Below are positions 8,092-13,182 of a stretch of 19,073 nt of DNA, in pieces; the first letter of the stretch is position 1, and each line of letters opens with the position of its first letter. The notes beneath the pieces are model-generated. The model saw only the letters and a list, made by a program, of their open reading frames with translations, made no database searches and was not told the origin of the DNA. A program made the position numbers and the translations under genes. The stretch is from JANRKF01 sp033763575. GTDB taxonomy: Bacteria > Pseudomonadota > Alphaproteobacteria > Rickettsiales > SXRF01. Where the stretch lies: positions 1-19,073 of the forward strand of contig JANRKF010000009.1 of NCBI GenBank assembly GCA_033763575.1, read 5' to 3'.

Positions 8092-8152
8092 ATCCCGCAC
8101 TTGTTGCGGGATCTAGTGAAACAAGTACCAGACCCCGCAATAAATGCGGGGT
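8092..8152 (+). repeat. GC-rich double-hairpin palindromic element, copy 1 (rplF/rplR gap)
   Basis: Two hairpins lie side by side. The first is ATCCCGCA (8092-8099), loop CTTGT, TGCGGGAT (8105-8112), an 8-bp perfect stem. The second is ACCCCGCA (8132-8139), loop ATAAA, TGCGGGGT (8145-8152), also 8 bp perfect. They are joined by a 19-base linker. The 21 bases at 8094-8114 are identical to 13108-13128 between rpsK and rpoA, and GACCCCGC recurs at 8131-8138 and 13146-13153, so this is a dispersed repeat. No T-run follows either stem, so they are not intrinsic terminators. Similar paired hairpins of this general form occur as dispersed intergenic elements in many alphaproteobacteria. Confidence 0.9.
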
Positions 8153-8170
8153 GACGAAAAGGAAGAAGTT

Positions 8171-8542
8171 ATGAGTCAGGCAGTAAAATCGAAGGCGCTT
8201 GCTGAGCGTCGTAAAGCCAGGATCCGCATCCAGATTCGCAAAAAAGCGACCGGTCGCGTGCGTCTGTCTGTGTTCCGTTCCGGCAAGCATATTTATGCCC
8301 AGCTGATTGATGATACAAAAGGCACGACGCTTGCTTCCGCCTCGACGCTCGACAAAGACCTGAAAGGCCAGGTGAAATCGGCGTCCACGGTTGAAGCGGC
8401 GAAGGCTGTCGGCAGCGCGATCGCTAAAAAAGGCAAAGAAGCCAAAGTAAAAGAAGTGGTGTTTGACCGTGGCGGCTACCTGTTCCATGGCCGCGTGAAA
8501 GCGCTGGCGGATGCTGCACGCGAAAATGGTTTATCGTTTTAA
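8171..8542 (+). CDS. rplR: 50S ribosomal protein L18
   Basis: L18 carries 5S rRNA into the 50S subunit together with L5. The ATG at 8171 gives 123 residues beginning MSQAVKSKALAERRKARIR; an in-frame start at 8144 lies inside the upstream repeat element and is rejected. AGGA at 8160-8163 is 7 bases upstream. Diagnostic blocks are RLSVFRSGKHIYAQLIDD and the end FDRGGYLFHGRVKALADAAR followed by ENGLSF. It is the first gene after copy 1 of the palindromic element, which ends 18 bases before its start codon. Confidence 0.96.
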   Translation: MSQAVKSKALAERRKARIRIQIRKKATGRVRLSVFRSGKHIYAQLIDDTKGTTLASASTLDKDLKGQVKSASTVEAAKAVGSAIAKKGKEAKVKEVVFDRGGYLFHGRVKALADAARENGLSF

Positions 8543-8566
8543 TATTATTTGTAAGGTATTTTAAAA

Positions 8567-9160
8567 ATGGCTCGTGAACAACGTAACGAACAAAAATCCC
8601 GCGAAGAAGGATCCGACCTGATCGATAAATTGGTGTCGGTCAACCGCGTGTCGAAAACCGTGAAGGGTGGCCGCCGCTTTGGTTTTGCCGCACTGGTAGT
8701 GGTGGGCGACGGTAAGGGGCGCGTTGGTTACGGCACCGGGAAAGCGAAAGAAGTGTCCGATGCGATGAAAAAAGCGCTCGACGATGCAAAAAAATCGATG
8801 GTGCGTATTCCGCTGCGCGAAGGCCGCACGATTCACCATGATGCCCATGGCCGTTACGGCGCAGGCCGCGTGATGATCCGCACGGCGCCGACCGGTACCG
8901 GTATCATTGCCGGCGGTCCGATGCGTGCTGTGTTCGAAGCGCTCGGCGTGCAGGACGTGGTAGCGAAATCGGTAGGCACCAGCAACCCGCACAACATGCT
9001 CAAAGCAACCTTTGCCGCGCTGGAGGGAATTCGTTCCCCACGTGCGGTGGCGGCAAAACGCGGTAAGAAAGTCGGCGAGATCGTCGAGCGCCGCGAAGGT
9101 CAGGAAAAGAAAATGGTCGCTAAAGAAGAGACCTCATCGGATGACGCAAAGGAAGAGTAG
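8567..9160 (+). CDS. rpsE: 30S ribosomal protein S5 with C-terminal tail
   Basis: S5 lies at the mRNA entry site and affects decoding fidelity. The N-terminal double-stranded RNA-binding-like domain contains KLVSVNRVSKTVKGGRRFGF near 20-39 and LVVVGDGKGRVGYGTGKAKE; the C-terminal domain includes NPHNMLKATFAAL. The last 25 residues or so are charged and end acidic (SSDDAKEE), making 197 residues against about 166 in E. coli. An AAGG at 8553-8556 is 10 bases before the ATG, in an AT-rich 24-base gap. rpmD follows after 3 bases. Confidence 0.96.
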   Translation: MAREQRNEQKSREEGSDLIDKLVSVNRVSKTVKGGRRFGFAALVVVGDGKGRVGYGTGKAKEVSDAMKKALDDAKKSMVRIPLREGRTIHHDAHGRYGAGRVMIRTAPTGTGIIAGGPMRAVFEALGVQDVVAKSVGTSNPHNMLKATFAALEGIRSPRAVAAKRGKKVGEIVERREGQEKKMVAKEETSSDDAKEE

Positions 9161-9163
9161 AAC

Positions 9164-9451
9164 ATGACTGAAGCAGCAACCAAAAAAGCCCCGGCCAAAC
9201 CGAAGGCGGCGAAAGCAGCAAAGCCTGCGGCGGCGAAAGCGGCCCCTAAGGCAAAAAAAGTAGCGGGCGAAAAAGGCACGGTCACGGTCACGCAGATGAT
9301 CGGCACCATTGCCCGCCAGGCGGATCAGCTCGCAACGCTCAAAGGCCTCGGCCTCGGCAAGCGTCATCGCACCCGCACGCTGGAAGATACCCCGTCTGTG
9401 CGCGGCATGATTTATAAAGTTCGCCATCTGGTGAAAGTACAAAACACGTGA
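9164..9451 (+). CDS. rpmD: 50S ribosomal protein L30 with Lys/Ala N-terminal extension
   Basis: The L30 core is at residues 37-95: GTVTVTQMIGTIARQADQ, then LKGLGLGKRHRTRTLEDTP and VRGMIYKVRHLVKV, about the size of a usual 58-60 residue L30. In front of it are about 36 residues made of Lys, Ala and Pro, resembling a histone H1 tail. The start is supported by AAGGA at 9149-9153, 10 bases upstream, and no later ATG would keep the first strand of the core. The stop TGA (9449-9451) lies inside the first heptamer of the repeat array that fills the gap to rplO. Confidence 0.92.
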   Translation: MTEAATKKAPAKPKAAKAAKPAAAKAAPKAKKVAGEKGTVTVTQMIGTIARQADQLATLKGLGLGKRHRTRTLEDTPSVRGMIYKVRHLVKVQNT

Positions 9452-9515
9452 ATAGTGTGTCGTGAATCGTGAAGAAATGACACGAGCCACGAGCCACGAA
9501 CCACGAACCACGAAG
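9447..9515 (+). repeat. Heptamer-periodic inverted array A (rpmD/rplO gap)
   Basis: The left arm reads in steps of seven: CGTGAAT (9447), AGTGTGT (9454), CGTGAAT (9461), CGTGAAG (9468). The right arm is CACGAGC twice, CACGAAC twice, then CACGAAG (9481-9515). The CGTG cores on the left face CACG cores on the right at the same 7-base period, so the arms can pair as a ladder of 4-bp helices separated by 3-base internal loops, with a 9-base apical loop at 9472-9480. The first unit contains the rpmD stop codon. The array ends 8 bases before the rplO start. Confidence 0.88.
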
Positions 9516-9523
9516 AGGATGTT

Positions 9524-9985
9524 ATGAAGCTGAACGAAATTAAAGATAACGAAGGCGCCCGTCACCGCAAGATGCGTGTTGGCCGCGGCATCGGCTCGTC
9601 CAAGGGTAAAACCGCAGGTCGCGGCGGCAAAGGCCAGACGGCGCGTACCGGTGTGCGTATCAACGGCTTCGAAGGTGGTCAAACACCTATTCATCGCCGC
9701 CTGCCGAAACGCGGTTTCAATAACTACACCCGCGTTGAGTTCGATACGGTGAACACCGGCGACATCGAAAAAGCAGTGGCCGCTGGCAAACTTTCTGCAA
9801 AAGATACGATCGATCTCGCGGCGCTCAAAAAAGCGGGCTTGCTGCGTAACGCGTCGGTGAATGTGAAGCTGCTGGCGAAAGGCGAAATCAAAGCAAAAGT
9901 CACTCTTTCGGTATCTGCTGCTTCTGCGGCGGCCAAGGCGGCTGTTGAAAAAGCCGGTGGCGAAATCACAGTGGTGAGTGCTTAG
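9524..9985 (+). CDS. rplO: 50S ribosomal protein L15
   Basis: L15 is 153 residues, a late-assembling 50S protein rich in glycine and basic residues at its N-terminus. It starts MKLNEIKDNEGARHRKMRVG and continues RGIGSSKGKTAGRGGKGQ and FEGGQTPIHRRLPKRGF, all diagnostic. AGAGGA at about 9513-9518 provides the ribosome binding site just after heptamer array A. Its last codons (TVVSA and the stop) are made of AGTG heptamers that continue into array B, so the repeat reaches into the coding end of the gene. Confidence 0.96.
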   Translation: MKLNEIKDNEGARHRKMRVGRGIGSSKGKTAGRGGKGQTARTGVRINGFEGGQTPIHRRLPKRGFNNYTRVEFDTVNTGDIEKAVAAGKLSAKDTIDLAALKKAGLLRNASVNVKLLAKGEIKAKVTLSVSAASAAAKAAVEKAGGEITVVSA

Positions 9986-10058
9986 TGGTAAGTGCTAAGT
10001 AGCACCACCATCCTTGACTTACCACTAACCACTAACCACTAACCACTAACCACTTATT
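9970..10058 (+). repeat. Heptamer-periodic inverted array B (rplO/secY gap)
   Basis: The left arm is AGTGGTG (9970), AGTGCTT (9977), AGTGGTA (9984), AGTGCTA (9991). The right arm is ACTTACC (10017), then four exact ACTAACC units (10024-10051), then ACTTATT. Bases 9970-9993 pair with 10017-10040 at 22 of 24 positions, leaving a 23-base loop. Because the units repeat, pairing can shift by 7 bases without penalty. The left arm starts within rplO codons and covers its stop; the right arm ends 3 bases before the secY ATG. Confidence 0.9.
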
Positions 10059-10061
10059 TTT

Positions 10062-11405
10062 ATGTCATCAGCTGCTGAACGCCTCGCCTCCAACATGAAC
10101 TTCGGAGTGTTTGCGCGTGCCACCGAGCTGAAGAAGCGCCTGTGGTTTGTATTGCTGGCGCTGATCGTTTACCGCTTCGGCGCGCATGTGCCGGTGCCCG
10201 GCATCGACCCGCATATCATGGAAGAAATTTTTCTCAAACATCAGGGCGGCGTACTTGGCATGTTCAACATGCTCTCCGGCGGCGCCCTTGGACGGATGAC
10301 CATTTTCGCGCTGGCGGTGATGCCGTATATCTCGGCTTCGATCATTGTGCAGATCCTTTCCTTCACGGTGCCGTCGCTGGCGGCGCTGAAGAAAGAAGGC
10401 GAGGCGGGCCGCCGCAAAATCAACCAGTATACGCGCTACGGCACGGTGGTGCTCGCGGCGTTTCAGGGCTACGGCATCGCGGTGGGGCTTGAAAGCATGA
10501 CCGGCTCTAAAGGTTCGGCGGTGATTGATCCCGGCATGTTTTTCCGTTTCTCAACCACGGTGACGCTGGTCGGCGGCACCATGTTCCTGATGTGGCTGGG
10601 TGAGCAGATCACCGCGCGCGGCATCGGCAACGGCATTTCGCTTATCATCTTCACCGGCATCGTAGCGGGGCTTCCGGCGGCGATCGGGCAAACGTTCGAG
10701 CTGGGCCGCACCGGCGTGATGTCGACTCCGTTCATCCTGTTTATCATGACGGCGGTGATCTTCCTGATTGCGCTGATCGTGTTTATCGAGCGCGGGCAGC
10801 GGCGCGTGCTCATTCAATATCCGAAGCGGCAGGTGGGCAATAAAATGTATGGCGGCGAGTCGAATTACATGCCGCTCAAGGTCAACACGGCCGGGGTGAT
10901 TCCGCCGATTTTCGCGAGCTCGCTGCTGCTATTCCCGCTCACCATCGCCGGGTTTAACGCGACGGGCGGGCCGGAGTGGCTGCGCGCCGTGAGCAGCTAT
11001 CTCGCGCATGGCCAGCCGCTTTATATCGCGCTGTATGTCGCGCTTATCGTGTTTTTCAGCTTCTTCTACACCTCGATCATGTTCAATCCCGAGGAAAACG
11101 CCGACAACCTGAAGAAAAACGGCGGATTTATTGCGGGTATACGCCCCGGCCAGCAGACGGCGGAATATTTCGATTATGTGCTCACCCGCCTGACGGTGAT
11201 CGGCGCTGCCTATCTTGCCTTTGTGTGCGTGCTGCCGGAGATTTTCGTGGCGAAATACGCGGTGCCTTTTCAACTCGGCGGCACCGGGCTGCTCATCGTG
11301 GTGAATGTGGTGATCGATTTCGTGACACAGGTGCAGTCGCATTTATTCGCGCATCAATATGAGGGCCTTATCAAAAAAGCCAAGCTCAAGGGACGGCTGA
11401 AATGA
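10062..11405 (+). CDS. secY: Protein translocase channel subunit SecY
   Basis: SecY is the ten-helix inner-membrane channel of the SecYEG translocon. The protein is 447 residues, typical length, with hydrophobic segments spread through its length. Landmarks are ELKKRLWFVLLALIVYRFGA at helix 1, the plug-region segment GGVLGMFNMLSGGALGRMTI, and RGIGNGISLIIFTGIVAGLP. Cytoplasmic loop motifs are ERGQRRVLIQYPKRQVG and NPEENADNLKKNGGFIAGIR. The start MSSAAERLASNMNFG matches alphaproteobacterial relatives. No Shine-Dalgarno sequence precedes the ATG: the upstream bases are the end of array B and a T-rich stretch. The stop overlaps adk in ATGA. Confidence 0.98.
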   Translation: MSSAAERLASNMNFGVFARATELKKRLWFVLLALIVYRFGAHVPVPGIDPHIMEEIFLKHQGGVLGMFNMLSGGALGRMTIFALAVMPYISASIIVQILSFTVPSLAALKKEGEAGRRKINQYTRYGTVVLAAFQGYGIAVGLESMTGSKGSAVIDPGMFFRFSTTVTLVGGTMFLMWLGEQITARGIGNGISLIIFTGIVAGLPAAIGQTFELGRTGVMSTPFILFIMTAVIFLIALIVFIERGQRRVLIQYPKRQVGNKMYGGESNYMPLKVNTAGVIPPIFASSLLLFPLTIAGFNATGGPEWLRAVSSYLAHGQPLYIALYVALIVFFSFFYTSIMFNPEENADNLKKNGGFIAGIRPGQQTAEYFDYVLTRLTVIGAAYLAFVCVLPEIFVAKYAVPFQLGGTGLLIVVNVVIDFVTQVQSHLFAHQYEGLIKKAKLKGRLK

Positions 11406-12064
11406 ACCTCATCCTCCTAGGCCCGCCCGGCGCCGGGAAGGGGACGCAGGCGCAGCATTTAAGCGCAAAATTCGGTCTCGCCAAGCTCTCTACTGGTGAT
11501 ATGTTGCGGGCTGCAGTGGCGGCCGGCACCGAAGTCGGGAAAATGGCCAAGGATATCATGGCGCGTGGCGCGCTGGTGCCTGATGAAATCATGGTGAATC
11601 TTATCCGCGACCGCATCCGCGAAACGGATTGCGCGAACGGCTTCATCCTCGACGGTTTTCCGCGTACCGTGGCGCAGGCGGAGGCGCTGGATGCGATGCT
11701 GGCGGCAGAAAAAAAGCGCATGAATTATATCATCGAGCTGAAAGTCGATGACCAGAAGTTGGTGGAGCGCATCACGGGGCGCTTTTCCTGCACGAAATGC
11801 GGCGCAGGCTATCATGACAGCTTCAAAAAACCCAAGACCGCCGGTGTGTGCGACGAATGCGGCGGCACGGAATTTTCCCGCCGCGAGGATGATAATGCGG
11901 AAACGGTGACCAAGCGCCTGGCCGCTTACCACGCCCAGACGGCGCCGCTTTTGCCTTATTACCGGGCGAAAGGCACGCTCTACACGGTGGACGGCATGGC
12001 CGATATCGACCATGTGGCGGCGGAGTTGGATGTGTTGGTGGGGAAGAAGGAAAAAATCGCCTAA
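11402..12064 (+). CDS. adk: Adenylate kinase, zinc-LID type
   Basis: Adenylate kinase interconverts 2 ADP with ATP and AMP. The P-loop GPPGAGKGTQ is at residues 7-16, the AMP-binding STGDMLR at 30-36 and LDGFPRT at 83-89. The LID carries four cysteines (130, 133, 150, 153), so it probably binds zinc structurally. The protein is 220 residues, the normal long form. The start shares ATGA with the secY stop, implying coupling. Placement between secY and rpsM is the usual alphaproteobacterial order. The 109-base gap that follows contains the rpsM promoter. Confidence 0.98.
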   Translation: MNLILLGPPGAGKGTQAQHLSAKFGLAKLSTGDMLRAAVAAGTEVGKMAKDIMARGALVPDEIMVNLIRDRIRETDCANGFILDGFPRTVAQAEALDAMLAAEKKRMNYIIELKVDDQKLVERITGRFSCTKCGAGYHDSFKKPKTAGVCDECGGTEFSRREDDNAETVTKRLAAYHAQTAPLLPYYRAKGTLYTVDGMADIDHVAAELDVLVGKKEKIA

Positions 12065-12092
12065 AATAATCGGAGGGCATGTCAGTTTTTTG

Positions 12093-12120
12093 TTGACGTG
12101 GCGTCGATTATCTCTAATAT
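12093..12120 (+). promoter_or_regulatory. Predicted sigma70 promoter for the alpha operon (rpsM-rpsK-rpoA-rplQ)
   Basis: TTGACG at 12093-12098 and TAATAT at 12115-12120 are separated by 16 bases, a close match to the sigma70 consensus. A start point near 12126-12128 would give a leader of about 47 bases before the rpsM GTG. That leader would begin with a small hairpin, CTCCC (12125-12129), loop TTGC, GGGAG (12134-12138). A 7-bp inverted repeat, ATAATCG (12066-12072) with CGATTAT (12105-12111), and a shorter GACG/CGTC pair (12095-12105) overlap the -35 and spacer and could be an operator; that part is speculation. Confidence 0.7.
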
Positions 12121-12173
12121 TCACCTCCCTTGCGGGAGATATTTTGATAACCTTTTGAACTTTGAGGATTTTT

Positions 12174-12551
12174 GTGGCTCGTATTGCTGGTGTAAACATT
12201 CCGACGGCGAAGCGCTTGGACATTGCGCTCACCTATATTCATGGCATTGGCCGTGTGAAGGCGACTGAAATATGCGAAAAAGCGGGGCTGCCTGCCGAGA
12301 AGCGCGTGCATACGCTGGATGAATCGGAAGTGATCAAAGTCCGCGAAATCATTGACCGCGACTATATGGTGGAAGGCGATCTCCGCCGCGAAATCTCGAT
12401 GAACATCAAGCGCCTGGTCGATCTTGGCTGCTATCGTGGCCTGCGCCACCGTAAAAAATTGCCGGTGCGCGGCCAGCGTACGCATACCAATGCGCGCACG
12501 CGCAAAGGCAAGGCGAAAGCCATTGCCGGCAAGAAAATGGTGACGAAATAG
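12174..12551 (+). CDS. rpsM: 30S ribosomal protein S13 (GTG start)
   Basis: S13 is 125 residues from the GTG at 12174, which gives the canonical MARIAGVNIPTAKR opening. A TTG at 12162 would add four unsupported residues. GAGGA at 12164-12168 is 5 bases upstream. S13 sits in the 30S head and contacts P-site tRNA and L5. The helix block ALTYIHGIGRVKATEICEKA and the basic C-terminus RGQRTHTNARTRKGKAKA are diagnostic. It is the first gene after the predicted alpha-operon promoter. Its TAG is the first part of heptamer array C. Confidence 0.97.
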   Translation: MARIAGVNIPTAKRLDIALTYIHGIGRVKATEICEKAGLPAEKRVHTLDESEVIKVREIIDRDYMVEGDLRREISMNIKRLVDLGCYRGLRHRKKLPVRGQRTHTNARTRKGKAKAIAGKKMVTK

Positions 12552-12678
12552 TGGATCGTGATTCGTGAATCGTGATTCGTGAAGTAAACTGAAAAAAGGA
12601 GGGTGGGATACAAGGAAAGCGATTGGTGGGGGTGACAAAACGTCACGATTCACTATTAACGATCCACGATCCACTGAT
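12550..12678 (+). repeat. Heptamer-periodic inverted array C (rpsM/rpsK gap)
   Basis: The left arm is AGTGGAT (12550), CGTGATT, CGTGAAT, CGTGATT, CGTGAAG (ending 12584). The right arm is CACGATT (12644), CACTATT, AACGATC, CACGATC, CACTGAT (ending 12678). Bases 12550-12582 pair with 12643-12675 at 28 of 33 positions, and the outermost 11 are perfect. The loop of about 60 bases contains an AAGGAGG at 12596-12602 with no start codon at a useful distance. The left arm overlaps the rpsM stop and the rpsK ATG lies 9 bases after the stem. Confidence 0.9.
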
Positions 12679-12684
12679 AAAAAT

Positions 12685-13101
12685 ATGGCTCAGGCAGAAA
12701 AAGCGGAAAAGAAAGAACAAGGCGGCGCGCGCATTAAAAAACGCGAGCGCAAAAACATTTCCACCGGCATGGTGCATGTGAACGCGTCGTTCAACAACAC
12801 CATCATCACGATTACGGACATGCAGGGTAACACCGTGTCCTGGTCGTCGGCGGGGCATCACGGCTTTAAAGGTTCGCGCAAGTCGACGCCGTATGCGGCG
12901 CAGGTGACGGCGGAAGACGCTGGCCGCAAAGCCATGGAGCACGGCATGAAAACCGTATCGGTGGAAGTAAAAGGACCCGGCGCTGGCCGTGAGTCGGCGC
13001 TGCGCGCGCTGCAAGCGGTAGGTTTCGTGGTGACGTCGATCAAGGACGTAACGCCGGTGCCGCATAACGGCTGCCGCCCACCGAAACGCCGCAGGGTGTA
13101 A
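12685..13101 (+). CDS. rpsK: 30S ribosomal protein S11
   Basis: S11 is 138 residues and forms the 30S platform near the mRNA exit, next to S7. The core block RKNISTGMVHVNASFNNTII and ITDMQGNTVSWSSAGHHGFK are diagnostic, as is the C-terminal VTPVPHNGCRPPKRRRV. The N-terminus has about 20 charged residues (MAQAEKAEKKEQGG...), a few more than usual, before the conserved RERKN. No Shine-Dalgarno sequence is present: the bases before the ATG are the end of array C and GATAAAAAT. Like secY, it seems to depend on coupling or on structure for initiation. Confidence 0.97.
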   Translation: MAQAEKAEKKEQGGARIKKRERKNISTGMVHVNASFNNTIITITDMQGNTVSWSSAGHHGFKGSRKSTPYAAQVTAEDAGRKAMEHGMKTVSVEVKGPGAGRESALRALQAVGFVVTSIKDVTPVPHNGCRPPKRRRV

Positions 13102-13106
13102 TATTT

Positions 13107-13165
13107 CCCCGCACTTGTTGCGGGATCTGGTTATTGTAACAACGAGACCCCGCCATGCGGCGGGG
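13107..13165 (+). repeat. GC-rich double-hairpin palindromic element, copy 2 (rpsK/rpoA gap)
   Basis: The first hairpin is CCCGCA (13108-13113), loop CTTGT, TGCGGG (13119-13124), 6 bp. The second is CCCCGCC (13148-13154), loop ATGC, GGCGGGG (13159-13165), 7 bp. Its first 21 bases from 13108 are identical to copy 1 at 8094-8114, and the second arm begins with the same GACCCCGC. The linker and the second loop have diverged, but each stem stays paired, so changes have been compensated. No T-run follows. It leaves 17 bases before the rpoA ATG, with AAGGAAA as ribosome binding site. Confidence 0.9.
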
Positions 13166-13182
13166 ATTATAAGGAAAAAAAT

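Noticed and set aside
8092..8152. Palindromic hairpins as intrinsic terminators (also 13107-13165)
   Set aside because: No T-run follows any of the four stems, and essential genes lie downstream in the same operon.
10014..10019. TTGACT in array B as a -35 box for a secY promoter
   Set aside because: The bases 15-19 downstream are array units (ACTAACC) with no -10-like hexamer; the only AT-rich stretch is about 35 bases away.
9447..10058. Tandem heptamers as a CRISPR array
   Set aside because: Units are 7 bases with no unique spacers and no cas genes nearby.
12079..12096. Five-codon leader peptide after GGAGGG before rpsM
   Set aside because: The spacing between GGAGGG and the ATG is too short and the ORF lies upstream of the predicted transcription start.
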